Shown one piece after another: positions 8,901-17,601 of a stretch of DNA of 17,601 nucleotides (positions are counted from its first letter, which is position 1; the number at the start of each line of letters is the position of its first letter). The stretch lies in contig KQ482069.1 in assembly GCA_001430745.1 (NCBI GenBank), positions 42,726 through 60,326 of the forward strand. The letters are read 5' to 3'. The position numbers were made by a program, and so were the translations under genes. This DNA is from Auxenochlorella pyrenoidosa (Eukaryota > Chlorophyta > Trebouxiophyceae > Chlorellales > Chlorellaceae). A model generated the notes under the pieces. That model saw nothing but the letters and a program-made list of their open reading frames with translations. It had not been told where the DNA came from and did no database searches.

Positions 8901-10396
8901 CGGCAGGAAAGCCACTGGCACGAGGCGCCACGCTGTCGGCCCCCAGCGCAGGCTGTGCATGTGCGAGTCGTACTTCCAGCGCAACCAGGGGGCAGGGGAG
9001 CCGCCGCTGGCGCCCTCCAAATACGGTGCGCGCCTGCGTGCCGCCACGCGCCTGTGCAGCCTCCAGGCAACCCACACTTCTGCTGCACCGCTGCTGCTGC
9101 TGCTGCTGCCGGCGCCGCTTGCGTTTCCCTAGGCTCCACCTCCTCCTGCTCAACCCCCGGAGTCCCCTCCTCTCCCTGCTGGCGCAGACACCGCCGCCTA
9201 TGCCATCACTGTCAAGACAGCCTGCGACACCTGGGCCGGCACCTCTGGCAGCGTCAAGGCCTATCTGGAGGATGGGAAGTGAGAGACCCGGGGCTGGGAG
9301 GAGGAAAGATTCCATGGGGGCGGGGATGAACGAACCTGGATGGATGCGTCCCGGGACGCGCACACAGGAGGCTGGGCATGCCGGTCGGCCTGTAGCTCTG
9401 GCACTGGGTTACGTCTTTGAAGGGTTGAGAGGCCAGCAGGCTGCATGGGTCCCTGGGGCGCGTCAGGTCATCAGGCGTGCGGACCTGGCTTGCGATCTTC
9501 TGCCCTCTCCTCCACAGGGGCGGCCGCACCGAGATGTGGACGCTCAATGAGGCTGGCCGCTTCAAGTGGCCCGGCACCAACAACCTGGACACCTGCACCA
9601 ACGTTACAATTGAAGGGGTGAGCGGGCCGAGTGCTGAGCCGGCCTGATGTGCAGCGCTGGGGGCTGGAATCGGTGTCCCACCAGCCCCGGCCTTCAGCCG
9701 GATCCTTGCTGCCGTGAACAGCAAATGGTGCAGCAGCAGATCCGGCCGGCTCCCCCTGCAGGCCGGCTGCCCCTGCAGGCCGGCCCATCCGAAAAGGCGC
9801 TACCGCTGCCATCAGACCGCACCCCTGTCCTAGCGGCTGTGCAGGGCACAAGCGACTGGCTGGACCCCGCCGCTTGGCAGCTGGTGGTGCAGTTCGAGGG
9901 CGGTTTTGCCCAGAATTGGAAGCCAGAGTACATCAGGGTGAGGAGCACCGAAAGCAGGCAGGGCCGGCCGTTCGGCGTGGACAGGGGGACAGCAGTGTGC
10001 GACGGCGTGGGGTGTTTGCTGAGGGGCGACCCCTGTTGCTCCTCTTTAAGCCCACCACCTGTAGAAACGCCCGTCAGCACTGTCCCTTCACCGCTGTCTC
10101 TTCAGCAGCTGAGCTGTGTGCGCTGGGGACACCAGGCCTTTGCCGCCTCTGTCCAGCCCCTCCCTGGGGGGCACACAGCGCCAGGCTCTCCCACCATGCC
10201 CCCCCTGCACCCCTCCACCCTGCAGGTATCCAACGACTCTGGCGGCTCCCGCACCTTCTGCCTGCCCAAGCAGGGGCCCACCGCCTCGGGCTGGCTGGCA
10301 GCGTCGGGCAGCTACACCTTTGTGCCTTGCTCGCCGCCGGCCCAGCAGGCACCGGGTGCGGCGTCGACAGCGGGCAGCCCCAACCCGGAGCTGTGA
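5912..10396 (+). CDS. Secreted class-3 lipase with C-terminal PLAT/LH2-like domain
   Basis: Sixteen exons: 5912-5965, 6244-6431, 6549-6633, 6758-6816, 7003-7123, 7252-7313, 7490-7651, 7760-7838, 7982-8047, 8268-8421, 8617-8734, 8952-9025, 9188-9278, 9518-9617, 9845-9937, 10226-10396. They sum to 558 codons plus TGA. Residues 1-18 (MGRLLMIFAAIAALLAAQ) form a signal peptide. The alpha/beta-hydrolase of the fungal-lipase type (Lipase_3) follows: oxyanion region VFFRGTE (about 125-131), nucleophile elbow FAGHSLGGALA (Ser192), Asp250 in RRKDPVPLVPP, and likely catalytic His266 in FEHVGRQVYL. A Cys-rich segment (about 275-405) has sequons NNT and NVS. Residues about 408-535 look like a PLAT/LH2 beta-sandwich (YAITVKTA, AGTSGSVKAYLEDG, EYIRVSNDSGG), a fold that binds lipids or membranes. 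The tail is Pro/Ala/Gln-rich. Expected role: extracellular or secretory-pathway acylglycerol hydrolysis. Introns after exons 2, 5, 7 and 8 fit best as GC-AG; the first two have weaker GT alternatives. Confidence 0.86.
8770..8786. repeat. Poly-G run in lipase intron 11
   Basis: Seventeen consecutive G, 36 bases inside the intron that starts at 8735. It is a likely site of length variation and sequencing error. Confidence 0.9.
9091..9109. repeat. CTG microsatellite in lipase intron 12
   Basis: Six uninterrupted CTG units within the intron 9026-9187. It is short, non-coding under the splice model, and of no evident function. Confidence 0.85.
9753..9784. repeat. 15-bp direct repeat in lipase intron 14
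   Basis: CCCCTGCAGGCCGGC occurs at 9753-9767 and again at 9770-9784, two bases apart. Each copy carries a PstI-like CTGCAG, and further CCGGCC motifs flank them. It lies in the intron 9618-9844. Confidence 0.85.
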
Positions 10397-11215
10397 GCCA
10401 CGGGCTCCCGCAGCGCGTCCAGCAGTGTCTCACATGCGTGACATCCTGTGCTCAGTCGGGACACAGTTCAGAGGTGTTACCATGCCCTTGCCCTTGTTCC
10501 GCATGCCAGTCCCAACAGCCTCGCATGACTCTCATTGCCTGGTCATGCCCACGGCACAGCATGTCGCGCGCCTTGTGGAACACACCAACCCACGAGAGAG
10601 TCGGAAGGCGGGAGGGGTGTGCAGGTGGTTTGAGATCTGGAGAAATGCCGCAAAACAGTGTCAGAGATGGTGATCCAATCCAACTTGTGCGCAGCCGGCA
10701 TGCCGAGCATGTCAGGGCATGGCCAGCTGGCTGATCGAGCACCGTACTGCAAGGCAAGAAGAGCAATGCTCAACAAGCACGCACTCGTATGGCCTGGATT
10801 CGGGAACAACAGTGTTCAACCGGGGAGGAGTAGCTCGAGGTGCACTAAAAAGGGCTGCCAACTGGCCACATGTGGCAGAGCCGGCATTGCAGCCACGCAG
10901 GGGCGGCAGCAGGCGCGGCAGCTGCTGGCCGGCCATCTGGCGATCCCCTACCGGGCCGTAAGCGCTGTCGCCGAGCTCATTTCGCACTGAAGATGCATTA
11001 TCGGGGTGCCATGCCGACTGAACTGGGCCACCCAGCCAGGAAGAGGCGGGGTTGGACGAACACAGCCAACGCGTGGCGGGGGAAGCTGCCACCCGGCCCT
11101 CTGCAGTACATGGCGGACATTTTACACGGTGCCTACCTGCAGCTGGCGGGCCGCCCGCCAGGATAAAGGCCGAACCAGGCCTGCAGATCCAGCCTGCCGC
11201 CCATTCCCCCCCTTC
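10397..11215. other. Intergenic spacer between lipase and YHYH genes
   Basis: Holds the lipase 3' UTR and the upstream region of the YHYH gene. I see no exon chain, RNA gene or poly(A) TGTAA. A long open frame on the opposite strand runs from about 12124 back to 10712, but it overlaps well-supported exons of the YHYH gene and has typical antisense composition. Confidence 0.5.
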
Positions 11216-14200
11216 ATGCCACAGTTCATGATGCGGCCTGTACTCGTCCCCCTCACCATCTGCCTGAGCCTCACGGTGGCCTTCGGTAAGTAAGAGAGGT
11301 TCTGGCTGCGCCCCTGGCTGCAACAGCGCTGCCTGCGCTGGCTGGTGAGCCACCGGTTTAAGCGCCGCCTGGGACCCCCGCCCTCCCCCCCGCTGTGTGC
11401 AGCCCAGCCTGGCGGCATGGGCGGCCCTGGAGGAATGGGCCCTGACGGTGGTCAGCCTGGTGGAGGTGAGGGTTGGTGAATTTGAGACCCGGAAGCTGAC
11501 CGTCCTGCTGTTGTCTGCGGCAACGCATGCTGCGTGTTCTTGAGCCAGCAGCTGTACCTTTGTCCCCTGCTTGTTGCAGGCCCTGGTGGCATGGGCCCTG
11601 GCGGTCATGGAGGTCAGGGGCTGTTTTGGGGGCCAGGTCTTGCGCATCTTTGCGCTGCGCCCGCTAACAGTGCCAGCTGTGAGCCCGTCGGTTCGGGCAA
11701 CCCTGCTCCATCCGGCCTGTGAGAGCACGGGCCAGCGATGCGGAGCAGTCACTGTTGCCGTCCCTGGCAGCGTCGTCCCAGCACCCCCCTCCTCCCTCCA
11801 TCCCTCCTCCCAGGACCAGGGCCCGAGGGCGCGCCTGGAGGCATGTTTCGCGAAGGTGAGGCTGGTATGCAAGACTTGGTGCGTACCAAGCCCAGGCAGA
11901 AGCTGCCTCAGGGCCGATTGCTCGGAGTGATTGGTTTGCAATGTTCCTGAGCGCTGCCCTCTCGCTGCTGTTGCAGGCAATGCGCCGCCCAGGCCCAAGG
12001 AGGCGGGTGGCCCTGGCGGCATGCGAGGCAGCAATGTGGCGCCAGGCCCGCAGGGAGCAATCATGCCCGCCATGGGAGGTGAGATGGGAGGTGAGCATGC
12101 GCGTGACGGGTCGGACAGGCTCACAACCCGTCATTGTGTGACTTGCAGGCAGCCAATAGCAGCCATGTAGCCAGCCGGCATGTGGCAGCGCTTGTTTTCT
12201 GCCAGATTTGCACTGGCACAGCCCTCCCACCGCATCTTGAGAAATTGTTCCCGTTGGTGCAGGCCCCCGTGGCAAGATGGCCCCGGGCCCCAACGGCCAG
12301 ATGGGCGCCATGCTCGGCGGGCCCGGCATGGGCGGCGGTCCTGGGATGGGCGGCGGCCCCGGGATGGGCGGCGGCCCCGGCATGGGCGGCGGGCCGGTCT
12401 GCCCCACCAAGGCGCCCTTCCCAGCTGTCAAGCAGGTCACCCAGGCCAGCACCTACACCGTGACCGCCACCTCCTGCCCCCCTTACGGTGAGCACAGGCA
12501 GCGCCGCCACGTTCCAGCAGCGGGCATGTGTGTGCGTGCAGGGGGAGGGGGGGCAGGGACAGCACGGGCCAGAATCCCATACAGGTCTCGCCCTGCAGAT
12601 CATCCACAGGACGGCATCCCTCTGCCGTCAGCCTGCAGCTCACCTGCCCTCCACCGACCAGGACACGGAATGATTCCCCCCACTCTCCTGTGTCGCTTTT
12701 GAATCCCTCCCGCCACGCCGCAGACTGGAGCGGCCAGTCCACCGGCAACAAGGCCACCTACCAGAACCAGACCTGGACCTTCCGCCGCGTGCCGGTCCTG
12801 TCCAAGACCCCGCTGTATATCGGTGAGCAGCGTCCTTGCCCAGCCTGTGTGGGCTTGCGCTGTGCGAGCCATCCCACGCGTGCACAGGGTGCCCTCCTGT
12901 TCCTGCCTGCTGGGCGGCCCACCTCGGCAGGCACATACCTGACGTCGTGTCCCGCGCCCGGCCCCCCCCAACCTGACATTCTCTGACCGCAGGCCTGAAG
13001 GGCGCCAAAGGAGCCACCAACCCCAGCCCCGTCATGGGGGCCATCGGCGTCACCGTCAACGGCGTGCAGATTTTCAACAACGCCGACGCGCTGCGCCGCG
13101 ACGCATACCTCAACGAAGGCGACACCTTTGATGCCTGCGGCGGCCACGCGTCCCCCGGCGGCGCCTACCACTTCCACACTGGTGCGTGGCGGCCTGAAGC
13201 AGGGTTGGGCGGGGCCGAGGGCGCAGTGTGCGGCGGGCAGGTGCCTCCTGCATCGACGCAGGGACGTCCCTGTGTGCTGCACGCTCTGTTCCTTTCGGAG
13301 ACCACGCCATGGTCTGGCCCACCCAGCCTCATGCCATCCTGCCTCTGAACCTGCCACAGACCAGCTCAAGGCGGGCTGTGTGTACGCCGCCGACAAGAAG
13401 GGGAAGCACTCGGCACTGTTTGGCGTCATGGCCGACTCCATCCCCATCTATGGGCCGCGTGGTGAGGGGGCTGCGTGAGATCGAGGAGGTGCCTGCGCTG
13501 GCAGCTAGACACTAGGGCACGCCTGTTCGCCTGGCGCACCAACCATTGGGGGTCATGCGTACGATGATGTACAGGCGGCGCCTAAAAGCCAGCAAGCCCA
13601 GCTGCAGGGCCCGAGGCCTGATGCTTTCTGTGCATGCCCGCCCGCTCTCCTGCTTCCCACCCGCTTGCAGGCGACGGCGGCAAGGCGCCCACCGACTTGG
13701 ACGTGTGCGGCGGCCACGTGGACAAGACCCACCGCTTCTACCACTACCACGTGCAGCCCAGCCTGAAGAGCCCATACACGAGTGCGGCCGGGGGCAGGGC
13801 AGGGCCGGGGTCCATGGGAAGGTGCAGTGCGGTGGGGCACTGCAGGCTGCATGCGGCGCGTGGTCGTTGGTGCTGCAACGCCCAGGGCTGCGCCGCACTG
13901 CGCCGCCCCCTCTGCCCCATGCCTGCTGCTGCTGCTGCACCCGCTTCCTTCCCCTGCAGTCACCTGCCTGCGCGGTTGCGTTTTCAATGACAACGGCAAC
14001 ATGGGCCTGAAGAGCCACGTGGTGAGCCTCCTGTGCAGCAAAGCCAGCGGGGGGGGGGGCTGCGGCGGGGCTGCTTGGCGCTTTACGTTATCAGCTCACG
14101 CGACCGCAGTGGATGGGCGCATCTATGTGTACATGCATGTCGCAGCTTGCGCCCTGCCAGTGAATGTGTGACACAGCAGCCGGGGCTTGCGCCGCCTCAT

Positions 14201-14311
14201 GCACTCGTGCCCATCCCTGTTGACCCCGCCCCGCTCCAGGTCACCGCTGCCACCTGCAAGAAGGCCGCCAAGCAGTACACCTATGCCGGCTTCAACCCCA
14301 AGTTCTCCTGA
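11216..14311 (+). CDS. Secreted Gly/Met/Pro-rich protein with YHYH domain
   Basis: Twelve exons: 11216-11285, 11403-11465, 11580-11612, 11814-11855, 11977-12078, 12263-12487, 12724-12822, 12993-13181, 13360-13461, 13671-13781, 13960-14021, 14240-14311; 389 codons plus TGA. The start at 11216 gives MPQFMMRPVLVPLTICLSLT, a signal peptide; Met at 11228 or 11231 is also possible. Residues about 24-147 are low-complexity GPGGM / GPGMGG repeats spread over exons 2-6. The rest is a YHYH-type domain: GAIGVTVNGVQIFNN, then DACGGH and YHFH (270-273), then FGVMADSIPIYGPR (295-308), then LDVCGGH and YHYH (332-335), and a Cys-containing C-terminal end. The biochemical role of the YHYH family is not established; the clustered His/Cys and Met-rich arm would allow metal binding, which is inference. 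Export to the wall or medium is likely. An alternative donor 12 bases downstream of exon 5 would insert four residues. Confidence 0.87.
12322..12393 (+). repeat. 18-bp coding minisatellite, four copies (GPGMGG)
   Basis: Units at 12322, 12340, 12358 and 12376 follow CCCGGSATGGGCGGCGGC with one to three changes each. The length is a multiple of three, so copy-number change keeps the frame and lengthens or shortens the GPGMGG arm of the YHYH protein. Confidence 0.92.
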
Positions 14312-15228
14312 TGGCGGCACCCCCGGGCCTGCACTTCTGGAGCGTGCGCCGCCTGCGCGTCGCCCTGCACCTCGCAGAGCGGCAGCGGCGCTCGAGCATG
14401 AGTGCACGCTGTCCTTCTTCTCTCGCACAAGGGACATTTCTGTACTGCCCTGCCCTCCCTCTCTTCATAACCTGCATCCTGACCCGCTCCCCCACGTTTG
14501 GTGCCATGGCGCCGGATTACATTCGCCTGGTCTGTAAGGATTCAGTTGATGACTGCCTTCATCCACTCGCCTGTTCACCCGCCATCCACTTCACTTGTAC
14601 GCGTTGATGAGCGCTGCAACTTTCTTCTCACCAAGAGTTTAACTTACGTCTTGCACGTGGTCAACAAGGCATTGAACATGCTAAAGAAGTACAGAAACGT
14701 AGGGGAGGGCCCTGACTTCAAGCAGTTTGCACAACACTTGTGGGCTGGTGGCGAACAGCAGCGGTCACAGTGCTATTCGTGTTCAGGCTCGACATGCTGG
14801 TTTCCATCCCACCTGTTTTGGACGTTCGATGTCTGCTGCAACCTGTCTAACCTGAGAAGAAGCAGCCTGTGCCGCTGCGCCTGCAGCTCAGTGCCCGCCC
14901 ACGTACCGCGTGGCGGCCCACCGCCTTGTGGGCCAACTGCGGCCCTTTTGTACACGGCACGCTTTGCGATCGTTTTGATCGGTCATTTATTGCTGTATTT
15001 AGCATTCTGAGCTCTCAGCGGGCACCAGACATGTTCCTGCGCCGCAGGCAGCACGAGGTCTGTGGTGGTGCCTTGAGAGGCAAGCTGAATGCTCAATTAG
15101 ACTCCAGTGCTCTCTGTTAACCTGTTTGAAGTTTCCCGAGCTCTCCAGGGAGCCGCCCCGCACACCCTCCCGTCTCTCTCCGCCTTCTCTAGCTGCAAAC
15201 CCGGTCTCCAACTCTTGGAAACAGAAGG
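14312..15228. other. 3' UTR of YHYH gene and spacer before TOM6
   Basis: The first part is the 3' UTR, with a TGTAA signal at 14533. About 14590-15010 is less GC-rich and includes an open frame ending near 15010 that has no recognisable domain and no support as an exon. The stretch just before 15229 is the 5' leader or promoter of the small TOM6-like gene. No RNA gene was seen. Confidence 0.45.
14533..14537 (+). terminator. Probable poly(A) signal TGTAA for YHYH gene
   Basis: TGTAA is the usual green-algal polyadenylation element. This copy is 222 bases after the stop codon of the YHYH gene and is the only good candidate in its downstream region. Confidence 0.5.
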
Positions 15229-15360
15229 ATGTTCGTCCAGAAGAAGGCAGACCCTGCGGTGGCCCGCGCCGAGCTCAAGCGCAACGTGACCGTGTTTCTG
15301 ACAGCGGTGGTTGTCGTTCGGGCCCTGCCCTACTGCCTGGAGCTGTTCCAGAAGAACTGA
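15229..15360 (+). CDS. TOM6: TOM6-like mitochondrial outer-membrane translocase subunit
   Basis: Single uninterrupted frame of 43 codons plus TGA, too short for usual length cut-offs. The protein starts MFVQKKADPAVARAELK and continues with a hydrophobic span, TVFLTAVVVVRALPYCLELF, before a short QKN end. Plant TOM6 has the same plan: a short N-terminal KP/KxD stretch, an LK-x2-V-x2-F segment, then a hydrophobic span with R-x-APY (here RALPY), and it is also very small (about 54 residues). The likely role is a small single-pass tail-anchored subunit that stabilises the TOM import pore in the mitochondrial outer membrane. The ATG context (ACAGAAGG before it) is acceptable; any 5' UTR intron cannot be excluded. 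The C-terminal tail is shorter than in land plants. Confidence 0.75.
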   Translation: MFVQKKADPAVARAELKRNVTVFLTAVVVVRALPYCLELFQKN

Positions 15361-15680
15361 ACGCTTGCTAGCCTGTCCCAAGCTAGCGTGCAAAGTGAGC
15401 GCCGCCGCCTGCCGCCACTGCTGCCTTCCTGCTCTGCTTGGGCCCTTCAGTGCTTGTCATCGGCGCGCGCAGCTGGCTCCACTGCACCTCTTCCCTCCAC
15501 AGGGATTTCCACTGACAGAGAACGCCCCGGGCTATGCGCATGCGCCCTTGCCAGCCACTCTCCGCACCCTCAGCTGCCAGACCCCTCCCAGGCGGGTGGG
15601 CCACGCCCAGCGCTCCTCTTCACGTCAAACACACCTCCCCTGCCCTTCCCCCGGCGCTGCCCCCTCAGCCGGGCTGCAGG
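15361..15680. other. Spacer between TOM6 and GFAT genes
   Basis: Only 320 bases separate the TOM6 stop and the GFAT ATG, so it must hold the 3' end of one transcript and the promoter and leader of the next. A CTAGC...GCTAG inverted repeat (about 15368-15386) could be part of the TOM6 3' end. No TGTAA or coding exon was seen. Confidence 0.4.
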
Positions 15681-17601
15681 ATGTGTGGCATCTTTGGATA
15701 CTACAACTACAGGGTGCCGCACAGCCGGAGGGAGATCCTGGAGTGCCTGCTCACGGGGCTGCGCCGACTGGAGTACCGCGGCTACGACTCTGCCGGGGTC
15801 TGCTTGGACACAGAGCCGGTGCAGCAGCCCGGGCCCGATGGCGCCGCCGCAGGCGGCCCCGACGGCCCCGCCAACGGCAGCAGCGCCGACGGCGCCACAC
15901 ACGGTGCGCTGCGGCGCCGCTGCTGCCGCCAGCCCGCGCGCAGCACCGGCCCGGCTTGCTTGCGCCGCTGCTGCGGGGGCGGCCAGCAGCGCCCCCGCTG
16001 CCTCCCTGCACTGCTTCTCTAGCTGCTCCCTCCGCTGTGCCTTGCTGCTGCTGTGCCTCGCGGGGGAGGCGCTCCAGCGCCAGCATGGCACAGCTGTAAC
16101 CCGCTATCAGGCCTGCGGCGGTGCCTCACAAGCGTGCATTTCATGGTTCATCAGTCGAACAGTTCTCAACTCTGCATCAGTCGAGAGGGACAGCGTCAGG
16201 GGCAGGGTGAGCGCCCCAGGATCCACAGCGCCGGCCGGCCGCCGCCCGCCCGCCTGCCCGCAGGCCCCCCGCCGGCCCCCGCCACGCCCCCTCCCCTGGT
16301 CATCAAGGCCAGCGGCAAGATTGCCGAGCTGGAGAGGAGGGCATATGAGGAGCTGGCGGAGCGGCAGGTGGGCTGGGCAGGGGGCCGCTAAGCAGGAGCA
16401 GGTTGGGAGGGCATTTGGGGGGGTGTTAGGAGAAAAGCCAGGTGCTGGGCACAAAAGAGAGGCTGGCCCCCCATCTGCCAGCTGCCAGGGGCATAACGCC
16501 GGAGCCGTTGGGGTGGCGCTGGGAGAGACGCGCGCAGCAGGGCTGGCGGGCGGCGGGGGCGGCGTTCACGTGCGCGGCGCATGCAAGCACGCGCGCTGCA
16601 GCTGGGCGTGACCAGCGGGTGGCTTGACGCTACATGGGCTGGCAGATGGGGCTGGGTGCGCTGGCAAATCGCAGATCAGGCTGGGTGCGGTGGGGGCCTC
16701 TGCCCTGCAGGCGGCCACCTGCACTGCTTGCTGCTCACAAGGAACGCACGCGTGCTCACCCGCCCCCCTTCCCAGGTGGACCTGGCCCGCGTGTTCCCCG
16801 TGCACGTGGGCATCGCACACACGCGGTGGGCCACGCACGGCCCGCCCACCGCCACCAACGCGCACCCGCAGGTGTCCTCCCCCGCCCACGAGTTTGTGGT
16901 GGTGCACAACGGCATCATCACCAACTTCAAGGCGCTCAAGGGCTTCCTGGTGGGGGCCCCCCGCAGCCCGCCATGCACCAGCAGCTCCGGAGGCTGAAGC
17001 CTGGGCAACTGTGGGGCGCGCCGGAGCATGCGCAGCTGTGGGGCGGGGCGGAGCGCTTGGTGGCGAGCGCTCACCCGAGTGTGCACCCCAACCCTGGCCC
17101 CACAGTGCCACTCCGCCACAGGCGGTTACGGATGCGTGCGCCCCAACCCGCCACACGGGCACACACACGCGCCTCTTCCCCCCTCCCTCCCCCCGCCAGG
17201 CGGGCAAGGGCTTCCACTTTGTGAGCGACACCGACACCGAGGTCATCCCCAAGCTCTGCCAGTTCCTGTACGCCTCCTCCCCCGCCAAGATCCCGCTCAG
17301 CGAGGCACGCAGGGGCGGGGCCCGGGGGCCTGGTGGGCGCCGGCAAGCGCAGGGAGCACGCCGAAGAGCGCCGTTTTTTTATCCCCATGGCGCCCCGCCG
17401 TTTTGGCTGTTCCCCGTGCGCGCCTACCACGCTTGCCCTTCCACCGCGCCGGCCCCCCGCCCCGCCCTGCGCAGCTGGTGATGGATGTGATGGGGCAGCT
17501 GGAGGGCGCCTACGCGCTGCTGGTGAAGAGCACCCACTACCCGGGGGAGGTGGTGGCCTGCAAGCGAGGCTCCCCGCTCATACTGGGCCTGCGGTCGGCG
17601 C
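15681..17601 (+). CDS. GFAT: Glutamine:fructose-6-phosphate aminotransferase (GFAT), N-terminal part
   Basis: Partial gene; the right edge cuts exon 5. Exons: 15681-15903, 16264-16367, 16776-16949, 17200-17304, 17475-17601. It makes glucosamine-6-phosphate from fructose-6-phosphate and glutamine, the first step of the hexosamine route to UDP-GlcNAc. The visible 244 residues are the class-II glutamine amidotransferase domain: [10 protein letters not shown] with nucleophile Cys2, [20 protein letters not shown] (122-131), [10 protein letters not shown] (150-159), [18 protein letters not shown], then [12 protein letters not shown] and KRGSPLILG. Like animal GFAT it has a variable segment after AGVCLD; here it is an Ala/Gly/Pro-rich stretch of about 40 residues, split by intron 1. 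The sugar-isomerase (SIS) domains lie outside the window. Intron 4 (17305-17474) fits as GC-AG, since the join PLSE-LVMDVM restores the conserved spacing. Glucosamine-containing walls of Chlorella-type algae would give this enzyme an obvious demand (inference). Confidence 0.95.

Noticed and set aside
8171..9550. 459-codon plus-strand open frame across the lipase gene
   Set aside because: It runs through introns and out of frame with the PLAT-like exons; splice sites and the conserved protein in other frames explain the region better.
10712..12124. 470-codon open frame on the minus strand
   Set aside because: It lies antisense to spacer and to exons 1-5 of the YHYH gene, which have consistent splice sites and a clear domain downstream. 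The translation is compositionally mixed with no domain, as expected for shadow frames in very GC-rich DNA.
12322..12393. CRISPR-like array
   Set aside because: The repeats are contiguous 18-base coding units without spacers, in a eukaryotic gene; it is a minisatellite.
14498..15010. 171-codon open frame after the YHYH gene
   Set aside because: It overlaps the likely 3' UTR with the TGTAA signal, is Cys/Ser-rich without a domain, and has non-typical codon use.
1..17601. tRNA, rRNA, transposon or viral insertion
   Set aside because: I scanned by eye for clover-leaf patterns, terminal repeats, reverse transcriptase or transposase motifs and found none; weak RNA structures could have been missed.

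Overview
The window reads as nuclear DNA of a compact, GC-rich green alga, most likely a trebouxiophyte of the Chlorella/Micractinium type. The signs are very high GC, many short introns in every multi-exon gene, strong GCC/GCG/CTG codon preference, a UGUAA poly(A) signal behind one gene, and eukaryote-specific proteins (CTNNBL1, TOM6, the eukaryotic form of GFAT). No operons, bacterial ribosome-binding sites, CRISPR arrays, rRNA, tRNA or transposons were seen. Exon joins below were worked out by hand from splice sites and reading-frame continuity; none has been checked by a database or transcript.

Layout: (1) 1-1308, minus strand: 5' part of a CTNNBL1 (beta-catenin-like 1) gene running off the left edge. 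(2) 1309-2046: spacer between divergent genes. (3) about 2047-5433, plus: MYND zinc-finger protein with an unresolved first exon and an in-frame TAG in the best-supported splice form. (4) 5434-5911: spacer with a small tandem repeat at the stop codon. (5) 5912-10396, plus: 16-exon gene for a secreted class-3 lipase with a C-terminal PLAT/LH2-like domain, which appears to use up to four GC-AG introns. (6) 10397-11215: spacer. (7) 11216-14311, plus: 12-exon gene for a secreted Gly/Met/Pro-rich protein with a YHYH domain; ten of its eleven introns are in phase 1. (8) 14312-15228: 3' UTR and spacer. (9) 15229-15360, plus: 43-residue TOM6-like mitochondrial import subunit. (10) 15681-17601, plus: glutamine:fructose-6-phosphate aminotransferase (GFAT), cut by the right edge.

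The genes do not form an obvious pathway. They look like an ordinary stretch of algal chromosome: spliceosome biology, mitochondrial import, hexosamine synthesis and two secreted proteins. The less ordinary signals are the concentration of GC-AG introns, the phase-1 exon chain of the YHYH gene, the possibly decaying MYND gene, and G-runs just inside several 5' splice sites. I saw nothing that I would call a new biological system.
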